Shown here piece by piece: positions 51,604 through 61,526 of a DNA stretch of 64,000 bases. Position numbers and translations under genes: made by a program. Positions within the stretch are counted from its first letter, which is position 1. Every line of letters starts with the position of its first letter. The notes beneath the pieces are model-generated. The model was not told the origin of the DNA. It saw only the letters and a program-made list of their open reading frames with translations, and made no database searches. This DNA is from Cupriavidus numazuensis (GTDB lineage: Bacteria; Pseudomonadota; Gammaproteobacteria; Burkholderiales; Burkholderiaceae), in the NCBI RefSeq assembly GCF_905397435.1, contig NZ_CAJPVI010000028.1:57074-121073 (forward strand). Direction: 5' to 3'.

Positions 51604-53133
51604 TCAGATTTTCCGGGCTACGTCCTTCCAGAATGGCTCCCGCAATCTACGCTTGAAAATTTTTCCGCTGTCCTCACGGGGTAGCGAGGCATGAAAATCA
51701 ACGCGCTTCGGTACCTTGTACTTTGCCAGATGGGATTCCAAGTACTGCTGAATATCCCGCACAGACAGTTTCGCGCCTGGCACGAGTTCAACTGCAGCTG
51801 CCAATGACTCCCCAAAATCTTCATCTGGAATACCGAAGACGGCACAGTCTTGAACGCCAGGGCACTGCGTAAGAACCATCTCGATCTCGGCGGGATAGAT
51901 GTTTGTCCCGCCGGAGATCACCATGTCCGATCGCCGATCACACAGGTACAGACGTCCATTCCTCAAATAGCCCACATCGCCCACGCTGATCAGACCGTCT
52001 TTCTCGGCACTCCTTCTCTTCTCGGCGTGATTCAGGTAGGTGAAATCAGCATATGCGGGCACGCGCATATAGATTTCTCCCGGTTCGCCCTCCGGCGCTG
52101 GCTTCCCATCCTCGCCATAGAATGCGATACGAGTCCCCGGCGTTGGTACACCAACTGAACCTGGGTGCTCCAGCCAATCCTGAGGGGTAGCCAGCGTAGC
52201 TGTGCCAACTTCAGTGCCACCATACGTTTCATAGATGATGGGTCCCCACCATTCCATCAACGCTTGCTTGACCTCTTTCGGACAAGGAGCGCCGGTGTGC
52301 GTGACCCAACGTAGCGAACTGACGTCGTAGCGCTCGCGCACTTCTTTTGGCAACTTAAGGATTCGGACGAACATCGTTGGCACCATTACGGCATTCGTAA
52401 TCCGGTGCTTCTCAATTAGAGCCAGCGTTTCCTCAGCGTCGAACTTGGACTGGAGTACCAACTCTTCTGCCACCATGAAAGCCTGCCGTCCGTATCCGTT
52501 TGGTGCTGAGTGATAGAGCGGTCCGGTAACCAAGGCGCGGACGCCGGGTGTGACCCCGTAGACACGCTCGATCAATTGCACGTGCGCCTGAGTCTGCTCG
52601 GGCGTTGCCGGGTCGCGCTTAACGCCCTTGGGATGCCCGGTGGAGCCCGATGTATAGATGATCGTCCCCCTGGCACGCTTCGGCGGCGCGCTCCAAGGCT
52701 CGAATGCCTTGCACCAATCTGGCCACGATGTTTCACCGACACCAGGTGGTGCAGCGTCGTCGGCAATTCCGTAGCGCGCTGTCACTTCCGGCGGCGTGGG
52801 CACAACGAGTACTTGGACGCCGGCGGGTATATGGGCCCTTAGCGGTGCTAGCAGGTCTGCATGCGCAACCAGCACCCTAGGTTTCGCGTCGTTAAGAACA
52901 TAGCAAACTTCTTCGATCTTGCCGTGCCAATTGATAGGAACAGAGTACGCCCCAATTGCGGCCGCCGCGTGCTGGACCTCAAAGAACGCGAAGTCATTGC
53001 GCAGCAACAACGCCACCGTTTCGCCCTCCTGGATACCCATTTGGTCGAAGCCCGTTGCTGCCCGCAGACTCTGCAGTAGCACATCGTCGCGCGGGATGCC
53101 GCGGCCATCGAGATAAATCATTGCTTGGTTCAT
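51604..53133 (-). CDS. AMP-forming acyl-CoA ligase
   Basis: A 509-residue adenylate-forming ligase on the minus strand. The phosphate loop is YTSGSTGHPKG near residue 166. YETYGGTE is the A5 motif, CDRRSDMVISGG the hinge, and the C-terminal lysine is in DSGKIFKRRL. The N-terminus begins directly at the first domain. It activates the acid substrate of the third module; the acyl-CoA dehydrogenase pair follows on the same strand, reading from 55476 down to 53167. Confidence 0.94.
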   Translation of the reverse strand: MNQAMIYLDGRGIPRDDVLLQSLRAATGFDQMGIQEGETVALLLRNDFAFFEVQHAAAAIGAYSVPINWHGKIEEVCYVLNDAKPRVLVAHADLLAPLRAHIPAGVQVLVVPTPPEVTARYGIADDAAPPGVGETSWPDWCKAFEPWSAPPKRARGTIIYTSGSTGHPKGVKRDPATPEQTQAHVQLIERVYGVTPGVRALVTGPLYHSAPNGYGRQAFMVAEELVLQSKFDAEETLALIEKHRITNAVMVPTMFVRILKLPKEVRERYDVSSLRWVTHTGAPCPKEVKQALMEWWGPIIYETYGGTEVGTATLATPQDWLEHPGSVGVPTPGTRIAFYGEDGKPAPEGEPGEIYMRVPAYADFTYLNHAEKRRSAEKDGLISVGDVGYLRNGRLYLCDRRSDMVISGGTNIYPAEIEMVLTQCPGVQDCAVFGIPDEDFGESLAAAVELVPGAKLSVRDIQQYLESHLAKYKVPKRVDFHASLPREDSGKIFKRRLREPFWKDVARKI

Positions 53134-53166
53134 GTAATTGTCTCGCTCCGGAAGTCTTCTATCTCT

Positions 53167-54306
53167 TCACGCGTAGGCTAATGACGCCAGCCTTGTCGTG
53201 TGCGTGTCGCCATCGCCGAACAATTGGTCCAGCACGTGGATCCGGCGCAGGTAGTGTCCGACGGCATACTCCTCAGTCATTCCAATGCCACCATGCAGTT
53301 GGATCGCCCCGTGGGCCACGGCACGAGCGTGCCGTGCCACCGAGTACTTCGCGCGATGCAGATCGAGCTTCGCGCTCTCGTCTGTATGATCGTCGACGGC
53401 AATGGCAGCTGCAATGGCCATGCTTCTTGCAAGCTCCACACTTACAAGCATGTCGGCGGCGCGATGACGTAGTGCCTGGTTTTCGCCAATAACCCGTCCA
53501 AACTGCTTGCGGGTGTTCAAGTACTCTATGGTCAGCCCGAGGGCGGCCTGGGAAGCACCAACCATTTCCGCACACACGGCCGCGATGCCGAAAGCTTGGG
53601 TTCCTTCAATGGCAGAATGCGCTCGCTTGCAGTCCATAGGGTCCGTTAGTGGTACGGCGTCCACATCCTGCAAGTAGATGTCACTGGCGGAGGTGTCATC
53701 AACAAGCCTGTAATGCCGGGAATCAACGCCGTCCGCGTTGGCATTCACCATGAAAAGCGCGCAACCATCGTCCTCATTGGGAGCCCCTCCAATGCGTGCG
53801 CTCACGATGAGTTGGTCGGCAAAGATGGCGCCGATGACGCTCGCCTTGTTACCGTTGATCCGCCACTGCTTTCCCGTGTTGGTCGCCGTCGACTCAATCC
53901 ACAAGGCTGAGTGACGACCAGCCCTCTCATTGTGGGCCCACGCCAGACGCCTCTCGCCCGTCGCAACCCGTGGCAGAACTTCGGCGCAAATAGCGTCGTC
54001 GGCGGTCAGCCGCAATGCCGCCGCAGCCAGCACATTTGACGCGAGGAGCGGCTCCAAAGAGAGCGCTGCGCCAAGTTCCTGCATCACCGGAAGCAAGTCA
54101 CGCGCCCCACCTCCGAATCCTCCGAATGCTTCGGGCACCAGGAGCGCCGTCAGGCCTAATTCAGCGAATTTTCCCCATGTGTGCTCGTCGTGCCCCGTCG
54201 TTGATTCGGCATAGGCTCTCCGCTTCTCGAACGTGTATTGCTTAGCCAGTAGTCGGCGTAGGCTTTCCTGCAGTGCACGTTGTTCGTCGTTTAATTCAAA
54301 ATTCAT
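53167..54306 (-). CDS. Acyl-CoA dehydrogenase, small-subunit-like, lacking the usual catalytic Glu
   Basis: A 379-residue acyl-CoA-dehydrogenase-fold protein. The C-terminal domain has TRKQFGRVIGENQALRHR and IQLHGGIGMTEEY. Neither usual catalytic position is filled: the loop at the C-terminus reads LFGDGDTHTTRL instead of YEGT-type, and no ER pair stands on the G-helix (EGTQAFGIAAVCAEM). Such proteins normally pair with a second subunit. The partner is probably the product of 54316-55476, which ends nine bases upstream. The start is ATG 54306 with AAGGAT. Confidence 0.93.
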   Translation of the reverse strand: MNFELNDEQRALQESLRRLLAKQYTFEKRRAYAESTTGHDEHTWGKFAELGLTALLVPEAFGGFGGGARDLLPVMQELGAALSLEPLLASNVLAAAALRLTADDAICAEVLPRVATGERRLAWAHNERAGRHSALWIESTATNTGKQWRINGNKASVIGAIFADQLIVSARIGGAPNEDDGCALFMVNANADGVDSRHYRLVDDTSASDIYLQDVDAVPLTDPMDCKRAHSAIEGTQAFGIAAVCAEMVGASQAALGLTIEYLNTRKQFGRVIGENQALRHRAADMLVSVELARSMAIAAAIAVDDHTDESAKLDLHRAKYSVARHARAVAHGAIQLHGGIGMTEEYAVGHYLRRIHVLDQLFGDGDTHTTRLASLAYA

Positions 54307-54315
54307 TTTCAATCC

Positions 54316-55476
54316 TTATCCGACAAGGGCCCTGGCAAGAATGTCCTTCTGCACCTCATTGGTCCCACCGTAAATACTCGTTGCGCGCGAATAGAAGTAG
54401 CGCGGCGTGAGAGGTCCATGTGTTGTGTCTTCGGCGTCCCTGCGTTCTAGCCCGTCGATACCTGCCAAGCGAGCCAAGAGCGCATTGATCTCCTGCTGCA
54501 ACTCCACCCCCTTGAGTTTGAGCACAGAGGGGAAAGCAGGGAGTTCCTGTTGCGCGCTCGGAGTCAGCAGAAAGCGCAAGTTAGTCACTTCCAAGGCCCG
54601 GATCTCAGCATCTAATCCGGCCAGCTCATTACGCAACTTAGGGTCGTCGATTAGACGATCTCCCGCCTGCCTCGTTAGCGTCGCCACCTCTCGCGCTCTG
54701 TCCAAGCGCTCGCGGCACAGGCCGATGTTGGCAATCCCGGCGCGCTCGTTGCTCAACAAAAACTTGGCGCAGTCCCAACCCTTGTTTTCCTCGCCCACCA
54801 AGTTGGCGAGTGGTACGCTGACTTCCTCGAAGAACACCTCATTGAGGTGGTGTTCGCCATCAATCGAATAGATGGGGCGAATGGTGATGCCCGGCGATTT
54901 CAAGTCGATGAGCAGGAAGGAGATCCCCTCCTGTTTTCTTGCCTCTGGATCGGTCCGAACGAGTGCGAATATCCAGTCTGCCCAGTGGGCCGTTGTTGTC
55001 CATATCTTCTGACCATTTACTACAAATTTGTCACCCTCAAGTCGCGCCGTTGTGCGAAGGGAGGCCAGATCGGAGCCAGCCCCTGGCTCGGAGAATCCCT
55101 GGCAGAACCAGAGGTCGAGGCTGGCGAGCTTCGGAAGAAAGTATTCGCATTGCTGCGCCGTGCCGAATTTCATTAGCAGCGGGCCCAGCATCATCACATT
55201 GAATACTTGTGGCAGCGGTGCCGGCGCACGATACAACTCATCAAGGAGGATCAGGCGCTCAAGCTGCCCAAGCTCCGCGCCTCCGAATTTTCGCGGCCAG
55301 TGCGGCGCAGCCCAGCCCCGCTCATTGAGGATGCGCTGCCAGATTACGGTGTCCTCTTTGCGTGGTGGGTGACCAGCGCGCAAGCGAGCTCGGATGTCGG
55401 CTGGCAATCGCTCGGCAATAAATGCGCGCACTTCAGCGCGGAAGGCCTTTTGTTCGGGCGACAACTGAAAATTCAT
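54316..55476 (-). CDS. Acyl-CoA dehydrogenase, catalytic-subunit-like
   Basis: A 386-residue acyl-CoA dehydrogenase. The CQGFSEPGAGSDLAS segment near residue 130 contacts FAD, and the C-terminal loop is IYGGTNEVQ (Gly where MCAD-type enzymes have the base). A glutamate in LSNERAG on the G-helix offers the base, as in isovaleryl-CoA dehydrogenase and in the heteromeric side-chain dehydrogenases of steroid degradation. It is followed by the smaller homologue at 53167. I infer that they form a two-subunit enzyme for a branched or bulky acyl-CoA. Confidence 0.94.
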   Translation of the reverse strand: MNFQLSPEQKAFRAEVRAFIAERLPADIRARLRAGHPPRKEDTVIWQRILNERGWAAPHWPRKFGGAELGQLERLILLDELYRAPAPLPQVFNVMMLGPLLMKFGTAQQCEYFLPKLASLDLWFCQGFSEPGAGSDLASLRTTARLEGDKFVVNGQKIWTTTAHWADWIFALVRTDPEARKQEGISFLLIDLKSPGITIRPIYSIDGEHHLNEVFFEEVSVPLANLVGEENKGWDCAKFLLSNERAGIANIGLCRERLDRAREVATLTRQAGDRLIDDPKLRNELAGLDAEIRALEVTNLRFLLTPSAQQELPAFPSVLKLKGVELQQEINALLARLAGIDGLERRDAEDTTHGPLTPRYFYSRATSIYGGTNEVQKDILARALVG

Positions 55477-55655
55477 TCTATTGCTCTTCCTATGTACATG
55501 TCGCGAATATGCCCGCCTGCAACTACGGCCGCTGGCGCACGTTGGAGCGGTGCCGGCTAACTCGGCTGCCTGCCTTTCATTTCAGTGGAATGGTGATTTC
55601 TAAAGGCGCTTTCTATACCCGCTTACACGGCGGGCGCCGAGGCGGCAACGCTGCG

Positions 55656-56648
55656 TCAGTCCAGGTGGATATTCGACGCCGCAATGATGTCCTTCCAGAA
55701 CCTTTCGTCGCTCTTCACCGTTCTGGCGAATGAAGCGGGCGTCCCACCGACCAGGACGTAGCCGATTTCGGCCATGCGCGCGCGGATGGCGGACACCACC
55801 ATCAGCTTGTTCACGTCGGCGCTGACCTTCTCGACAATGGATGCCGGCGTGCCAGCGGGGGCAAGCAATCCAAACCAGCCCTGCCGCTCCAGTCCAGCAT
55901 ATCCCTGTTCCTTGAACGTCGGCACGCCCGGTAAGAGGGGCGAGCGGCTCACGCCGCTGACGGCGATGGTACGCAGCCGGCCCGCGTGCTGCTTGGCGTT
56001 GGCCGGACCGATGATGCCGATTTGCACTTGGCCACCGAGCATGTCGTTGACCAGCGGCGCTTCGCCCTTATAGGGCACGTGGACGAGAGGCACATCGTTG
56101 GAGCGGCCGAAGGACTCCATCAGCAAATGTCCGGTACCGCCTACGGCGTAGGTGCCGTAGGGTAGCGGCTGGCCTTGCTTCTTCGCGTATTCGATCAGGC
56201 TCTTGACGTCGACAACGGGGAGGTCTTTATGCACGACCCACGCGAGGTTAAGCGTAGCCAACTCGGTGATCGGTGCGAAGTCGCGTTGCGCGTTATAGGG
56301 CGCCTTACCGAAGAGCGCCGGTGCCATAACCAAGTTGGTCAAGGTGGCCAGTAAGGTGTAGCCGTCGGGGGCGGCCTTGGCCACTGCGTCGGCGCCGATC
56401 ATCCCGCCAGCGCCCGGACGGTTGTCCACCACGACCGGTTTGCCCCAAGCCTTGGACAGGCCATCGGCCAGCACGCGGAACGCCACGTCACTGGAGCCAC
56501 CTGCCGAAAATGGCAATACAACTCGGACCGCGTGCGTTGGATAGGCGCTATCCTGCGCAAAGGCCGGTCCAAGCCCGATACCGCCAAAGGGGCTCGTAGC
56601 TAGTCCGAGTCCGAGTTGCTGCAATACGCGACGCCTGCTCTGATTCAT
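55656..56648 (-). CDS. Bug-type (TctC-family) periplasmic solute receptor
   Basis: A 330-residue extracytoplasmic receptor. The N-terminus has MNQSRRRVLQQLG followed by a hydrophobic stretch and AFAQD, a signal peptide with twin Arg, so Tat export is possible. RVVLPFSAGGSSD near the mature start and VDNRPGAGG are the Bug-family ligand loops. Members bind carboxylates or aromatic acids and are numerous in Burkholderiales. No TctAB membrane partner is adjacent. It lies between the dehydrogenase genes and the IS. Confidence 0.94.
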   Translation of the reverse strand: MNQSRRRVLQQLGLGLATSPFGGIGLGPAFAQDSAYPTHAVRVVLPFSAGGSSDVAFRVLADGLSKAWGKPVVVDNRPGAGGMIGADAVAKAAPDGYTLLATLTNLVMAPALFGKAPYNAQRDFAPITELATLNLAWVVHKDLPVVDVKSLIEYAKKQGQPLPYGTYAVGGTGHLLMESFGRSNDVPLVHVPYKGEAPLVNDMLGGQVQIGIIGPANAKQHAGRLRTIAVSGVSRSPLLPGVPTFKEQGYAGLERQGWFGLLAPAGTPASIVEKVSADVNKLMVVSAIRARMAEIGYVLVGGTPASFARTVKSDERFWKDIIAASNIHLD

Positions 56649-56748
56649 GTTTCAGTCCCATTTATCATGCCAGAAACTGACATGCATTGGTTGTTACTCT
56701 CTGAATTCTTTCGAAGCTTTCCGACGCAGCGAAAGTGGCTTGCTCTGG

Positions 56749-56757
56749 CATTTTTAG
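56749..56757 (+). repeat. 9-bp target-site duplication (left)
   Basis: CATTTTTAG directly before the IS; the identical copy is at 57888-57896 directly after it. Confidence 0.9.
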
Positions 56758-57887
56758 GGCGTTGTTGCATAAATCCGGGGTCGGCTGGGCTGACGTTTAC
56801 GCGCAACGGCTGGCACGCTGGCTCTGTTAACTTCTGACGAAGCGGCGTAGTGTCTCGGACTTTTTCCGGGACGATGCGCAAGGACAACCGACAGCAAGCC
56901 GAGCCCAAGGGGGCCTACCGCGTCAAGAACTGGGCGCAGTACAACAAGGGATTGATAGCCCGAGGAGACGTGACGATGTGGGTCGAAGAGAGCTTGCTCG
57001 TGCCACCGGCTAAAGCCCAGTCGCCCAAGCGTGGCCACCCGCTCGTCTATACGGATGCGCTGATCCAGGGTCTGCTCGGTCTCAAGCAGGTGTTCCACCT
57101 GCCGCTGCGCGCGCTGCAAGGCTTCGCGCAGAGCTTGCGCACCCTGGCCTTCCCAACGTTGCCAGTGCCGAATTACACGACATTGAGCCGCCGCGCGCAG
57201 AATCTGAACGTCGTGCTGCCCGCCTCGCGGGCCGGCGAGCCGCTGCATCTGGTGATCGACAGCACTGGGCTGAAGCTTTACGGCGAAGGCGAGTGGAAGG
57301 TTCGCAAGCACGGTTGGTCCAAGCGCCGGACTTGGCGCAAGGTCCATCTCGCTATGGACGCGGACACCGGCCAAATCCGTGCCGCGCTGATGACCCATCA
57401 GGACGTTGGCGATGGCGAAGTGTTGGCCGACCTGCTCGATCAAATTCCCGCTGATACACCGATCGATACAATCGGAGGCGACGGCGCTTACGACAGCAAG
57501 CCGTGCCACGCGGCGATTGCCGCGCGGGATGCACAGCCCTCGATTCCACCACGCGATGGAGCGAAGCCATGGTCCGAAAGTACGCCGGGTGCAGCCTGGC
57601 GTAACGAGGCCATCGAGGTCATCGAGAAGAGCAGTCGACGCGAATGGAAAGCCGCCAGCGGCTATCACCGGCGCTCGCTGGCCGAGACCCTGATGTACCG
57701 CCTCAAGACGCTGACAGGACACAGTCTGTGGGCACGCGAAATCGGGTCGCAGGCCACCGAAGTGGCCATCCGTGCGGGCGTGCTCAACCGCATGGTCGCA
57801 CTCGCTCGCCCGCAATCCGTCTGTATCACCTGAGTTCAGCCTCACCGGGGAGCCCCTGTTTTCAATCTCGATTTATGCAACAACGCC
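56758..57887 (+). mobile_element. Intact IS5-family (IS903-group) insertion sequence with 9-bp target duplication
   Basis: The element is about 1,130 bases. Both ends carry the perfect 18-base inverted repeat GGCGTTGTTGCATAAATC, of the IS903 style. The nine bases CATTTTTAG occur directly outside both ends (56749-56757 and 57888-57896), which is the target duplication size of this group. It encodes one transposase. The insertion lies in the 3' end of the reductase gene at 57873, so that gene now ends in the IS terminal repeat. Confidence 0.95.
56874..57833 (+). CDS. IS5-family (IS903-group) transposase
   Basis: A 319-residue DDE transposase. The three acidic residues are in VIDSTGLKLYG (first Asp), GGDGAYDSK (second Asp) and RRSLAETLMYRLK (Glu), spaced as in IS5-family enzymes. 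ATG 56874 is the likely start; a GTG at 56850 is in frame. The gene fills most of the element and appears intact. Confidence 0.93.
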   Translation: MRKDNRQQAEPKGAYRVKNWAQYNKGLIARGDVTMWVEESLLVPPAKAQSPKRGHPLVYTDALIQGLLGLKQVFHLPLRALQGFAQSLRTLAFPTLPVPNYTTLSRRAQNLNVVLPASRAGEPLHLVIDSTGLKLYGEGEWKVRKHGWSKRRTWRKVHLAMDADTGQIRAALMTHQDVGDGEVLADLLDQIPADTPIDTIGGDGAYDSKPCHAAIAARDAQPSIPPRDGAKPWSESTPGAAWRNEAIEVIEKSSRREWKAASGYHRRSLAETLMYRLKTLTGHSLWAREIGSQATEVAIRAGVLNRMVALARPQSVCIT

Positions 57888-58868
57888 CATTTTTAGTAAG
57901 ATTTTTCCTACTTGCTTTCCCGCATCAAGATAGTCATGTGCTTGCGCTGCATCATGAAGATCAAATACACGGTCGACGACTGGATTAATTAATTTTTTTT
58001 CTATCAATGGCCAGATATGAGCATGCACTTGTCTGGCTAGGTCGCCTTTGTACTCATTCGACCGGGATCTTAGCGTCGAGCCCATTAGTTTGAGCCGTTT
58101 GTGCATCATCGCGCGGATGTCGATACTGCCATTTTTGCCACCAAGGGTGGCAATAAATACGATGCGACCACCCTCGGCGAGGACACTAAGCTCGCGGGCT
58201 ACATAGTCTCCACCAACCATGTCGAGAACCACGTCAACTCCGCGTGGAATGGCATCTTTGATGACCGTCTCAAATTGGGAAGAGTGGTAGTCGATTGCTT
58301 CTGCACCTAATGCTTCACAAGCCGAGCATCGACTAGCCCCACCGGCCGTCACGAACACGCGGTGTCCCAGCGCGCGCGCCATTTGAATCGCCATAGTACC
58401 GATGCCGCTTGCTCCACCGTGTACGAGCAGCACTTCCCCTGGCTGCAGTTGGGCTTGGTTCCAAACAGTGTCGTAGACAGTGAAGATCGTCTCGGGAAAA
58501 CACGCGGCATCGATAAGTGAGATACCTGCGGGCACGGGAAGACACAGCCCTTCCGGTGCGACACAGTGAGTTGAATACCCACCGCCCGGCAGCAATGCAC
58601 ACACGCGGTCGCCGACTGCGTAACGCGTAACATCTTCACCGACTTCCAAAACTGTTCCAGAAACCTCGAGACCTGGCAAATCGCTGGCGCCGTTAGGTGG
58701 TGGATAATTTCCTCGTCTTTGCACCGAATCACCGCGATTCACTCCTGCTGCTGCGACTTTTATCAAAATTTCTTTTGCACCAGGGGTAGGTCGATTACGT
58801 GTAACTTTTCGAAGAACCTCAGGGCCGCCAAATTCAGAGATCTCCACACACTCCATCGTCAGACTCAT
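57873..58868 (-). CDS. NADPH:quinone-oxidoreductase-like (PIG3-type) MDR, 3' end replaced by the IS
   Basis: A 331-residue zinc-free medium-chain reductase on the minus strand. The NADPH loop VHGGASGIGTMAIQMARALG is near residue 150. ATG 58868 follows a GGAG site; earlier ATGs exist. The last residues (MGVVA and the stop) are encoded by the terminal repeat of the IS, which inserted at the duplicated CATTTTTAG. Removing the IS and one duplication would give a different tail of about 25 more residues ending at a TGA at 56665. The fold-relevant part (ending near GKILLKM) is complete, so the enzyme may still work. Confidence 0.9.
   Translation of the reverse strand: MSLTMECVEISEFGGPEVLRKVTRNRPTPGAKEILIKVAAAGVNRGDSVQRRGNYPPPNGASDLPGLEVSGTVLEVGEDVTRYAVGDRVCALLPGGGYSTHCVAPEGLCLPVPAGISLIDAACFPETIFTVYDTVWNQAQLQPGEVLLVHGGASGIGTMAIQMARALGHRVFVTAGGASRCSACEALGAEAIDYHSSQFETVIKDAIPRGVDVVLDMVGGDYVARELSVLAEGGRIVFIATLGGKNGSIDIRAMMHKRLKLMGSTLRSRSNEYKGDLARQVHAHIWPLIEKKLINPVVDRVFDLHDAAQAHDYLDAGKQVGKILLKMGVVA
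57888..57896 (+). repeat. 9-bp target-site duplication (right)
   Basis: CATTTTTAG directly after the IS; matches the left copy exactly, so the insertion is intact and probably recent. Confidence 0.9.
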
Positions 58869-59781
58869 CTTATTCTCCATATAAACTAGAGATGCCCGTC
58901 TCATTGATGCCATCATGGAGCGGGCTCTCATCCACATATTTGGCGATAACGCGTTCCACTTATCCTTGACGGCAGTAGCTGTCAGTTGCGACGTATCTAT
59001 CTGAGCGAAATCGAATGGTGAAGATAGGACGCGCGTGGCCGCGTGATGTGTTCCGATGAACCATAACGACCCTGCGCTCGACCGGTGCAGCCCGCCGGCG
59101 GCGAATCAATGTCGCCTCGCTTATAGCCGGGGCGATGGCGACGAGGGCGGGCGGCGTTCAAGCCGCAGATTTCAACGCGAGGTGCGTCAATGCAGTCGAG
59201 CGCATGTCGAACTCCCCGGGAAATCTGTTTCATGGCTTGTTGTCTCCTGGTTCGACAATCGCTGGGTGAGCAAGACAGGTGCGTGCGCGGCCAGCCAAGT
59301 CTCACTTCCGATCAGTGGCCCTTTTAGATGGACCTTTGTTGTGATTTGTGGTCTATTTGTTTTAGTTTAGCGATCGAAAAAAGGATAAGCCAGAACGTAA
59401 ACGGGTATTAATGGATTACCATGATATGAAAATGAGACGAGCATCTTAATTTCATAAACCTATCTCAGAAATGAAGGAAAAGTATTGCCAGGGGCACGCA
59501 GGGCTTGAGACGGAGCGTTCTGCTCCTGTTGCGGATCATCCTCACCAGAACTTTGCAGGCATCGGCGTCGCGGGATGGCGTTCCAAGGTCCACGTCAGTA
59601 AGAACAAATTGTCCATCTGGATACCAAGTGGCAAGGCCGCTGATAGCCGACAGAGTGGGGCGCTGCCCGGCTAGATGTGCGGCGTAACGCGAGTCCGGAA
59701 GTCACGGGTGGCGCTGGCGTTTCTGCGGGGTCCAAGCACTCAGCCATCGCGGCGTCCGCCTGTGGCGTAGCAGGACAGCTG
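58869..59781. other. Long intergenic region
   Basis: About 900 bases between the reductase start and a small minus-strand frame. Nothing coding could be supported: the open frames near 59056-59370 and 59471-59690 have no family features. An AT-rich tract near 59380-59460 could hold a promoter, but no clear pair of boxes was found. Confidence 0.5.
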
Positions 59782-60111
59782 TCAAACTGTTGTCCTGCGC
59801 CGGACGACAGACCAGAACAGCGTTGAGAGCGACGGGCTATCGAGCTCACGGAGCGCTGCCGCGCAGCGCATTACAGTCTTGTCGGAAACAGGTAGTCCCA
59901 ACTCTGTCGCGCTGGCCAGCAACAAAATGGCATCGCGCCGCTGGCGTTGCATCACGAGATGCCCAATCGTTTGTTCGACGTCTTCCTCGAAGACACTGCT
60001 GCGGAAGTTGGGCAAGCGTCCCTGAATCTTTTTCGAGAGAGAGCGCACTTCCTGCAGGACAGCTGCCCGGTCGGCTTTGAGGGAATGCTTGGCGGAGGGA
60101 GGTTGATACAT
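59782..60111 (-). CDS. Hypothetical small protein
   Basis: A 109-residue frame on the minus strand beginning MYQPPSAKHSLKADRA. It is rich in Arg, Leu and Ser, probably mostly helical, with no signal peptide, membrane span or known motif. The ribosome site is weak. The composition (DVEQTIGHLVMQRQ, ATELGLPVSDKTVMRC) looks like a real small protein, but I recognise no family. It stands alone between a 900-base gap and a 417-base gap. Confidence 0.4.
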   Translation of the reverse strand: MYQPPSAKHSLKADRAAVLQEVRSLSKKIQGRLPNFRSSVFEEDVEQTIGHLVMQRQRRDAILLLASATELGLPVSDKTVMRCAAALRELDSPSLSTLFWSVVRRRTTV

Positions 60112-60528
60112 GGGAGCCGCTTGTGTGCTTTACCTAGATTGAGTGAAGCAGCTAGCTCGGGATCGGTGGCATGTCGTTTGCAACTCTCGCCGTATAAGAC
60201 TTGGTATTGTGCTTTTTCCAGCTCTCCGGCCGGCTAGAGTCATCATCAATAGCCGCGCTTTCTCACGACAGAGCTTAGCCGGTAATGCGTGAGAATATCC
60301 AATATTGAATTAGCTCCAAGCGATATGGAGTTCGATATCAAGTCTTGACTAGCAGAACTTGTGGAAGACAGGCTTCGGATGGACATCGTGCGGGCACCGA
60401 CGTGTGCTTGAACGGGAGACCACCTGGTCACGCGACGGCGCCGTTTGCCGCCTGCGTCAGCTCGCTGTCTCCAGCAGATTGATAAGGTAGCTGCCGACGC
60501 CAAGCGCTGGCAATGAAGGCGAAAGCCA
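60112..60528. other. Intergenic region before the LysR gene's 3' end
   Basis: About 417 bases. No gene, hairpin with a T-run or repeat was recognised. A short minus-strand frame (about 60246-60545) lacks family features. Confidence 0.5.
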
Positions 60529-61443
60529 TTACTTGCCCGCCTCACGCCCCTCCGGTGCGAACTCGGACAAGGCCACCTCTCGGAAATGCCGTATTAGTTG
60601 GCTGTCGTAAGTCGGTAGCCACGTAAGGGCTAAGCCGATGCCGGCGCTATCCGGATAGCCTGCTAGGTGGCGGAATACCATGCGGTCATTGGCAAAGCGC
60701 TGCATGATCGATGGGACGAGCGCCACCCCTAGGCCGCTTTCGACTAGTGCCAGCACTGTCTGAACCTGTGTAGCCTCCTGTGTGACGTGAGGCTGGAATC
60801 CTGCCATCTGGCAGGCCGAGAGAGCAGCGCTACGTAGGCCGGAGGCTTCGCCTTGCTCATACATGACAAAGCGTTCCTGCATTAGGTCGGCGAGCGTGAG
60901 CGCAGGTTTGTCGGCCAGGGGGTGACTGCGCGGCAGTGCGGCCACGAAGCGGTCGCGCTCGAGCAGTGCAAGCGCGGCGGTGCCGGACGCCAGCAGCGGC
61001 GTACGCACTAGGCCGACGTCCAACTCCTTTTCATCCAGCCATTGCATGATGCGCGTTGAGGTAGCTTCGCGCAGCACCAATTCGACGCCGGGATATTCCT
61101 GACGAAAGCGCGTCACAAGCCGTGGCAACAAGTGTGCGGTGGTGGTGCCAACAAAGCCCACGCGCAAGGTGCCAGCCATGCCGCTGCTGGCTGCCTGAAC
61201 CAGTTCGCTAAACTGGCCGGCGTGGAACAGAACGCGCCGCGCTTGGGTCAACGCGGCGCGTCCGCAAGCGGTCAGCGTGACGCCACGTGTTTCGCGCACG
61301 AATAGGGTGGCGTCCAGTTCCGACTCGAGCTTCTGGATCGAGACCGTCAGAGCCGGTTGTGCGACATGCAGGCGCTCGGCCGCGCGGTGGAAGTTGAGGG
61401 TCTCGGCCAAGACGACGAAATGCCGAATGCGGCGCAGTTCCAT
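60529..61443 (-). CDS. LysR-family transcriptional regulator
   Basis: A 304-residue LysR-type protein on the minus strand. The helix-turn-helix region (FHRAAERLHVAQPALTVSIQKLE) occupies about residues 18-40, with the effector domain following. ATG 61443 gives the standard N-terminus (MELRRIRHFV); an upstream start adds nine residues. It is divergent from the MaoC gene at 61702, the classic layout for a LysR regulator of the aldolase operon. Confidence 0.95.
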   Translation of the reverse strand: MELRRIRHFVVLAETLNFHRAAERLHVAQPALTVSIQKLESELDATLFVRETRGVTLTACGRAALTQARRVLFHAGQFSELVQAASSGMAGTLRVGFVGTTTAHLLPRLVTRFRQEYPGVELVLREATSTRIMQWLDEKELDVGLVRTPLLASGTAALALLERDRFVAALPRSHPLADKPALTLADLMQERFVMYEQGEASGLRSAALSACQMAGFQPHVTQEATQVQTVLALVESGLGVALVPSIMQRFANDRMVFRHLAGYPDSAGIGLALTWLPTYDSQLIRHFREVALSEFAPEGREAGK

Positions 61444-61526
61444 GGGGAGCAGTGGAGGGGTGGGAGCCACATCTTAGTGCGGGGTGTCTCGCGGGGCAAC
61501 CGGGTTGGGCGTCGATACTCGTTACT

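Noticed and set aside
58869..59781. Small frames at 59056-59370 and 59471-59690 as genes
   Set aside because: They lack ribosome sites, family features and consistent codon use.
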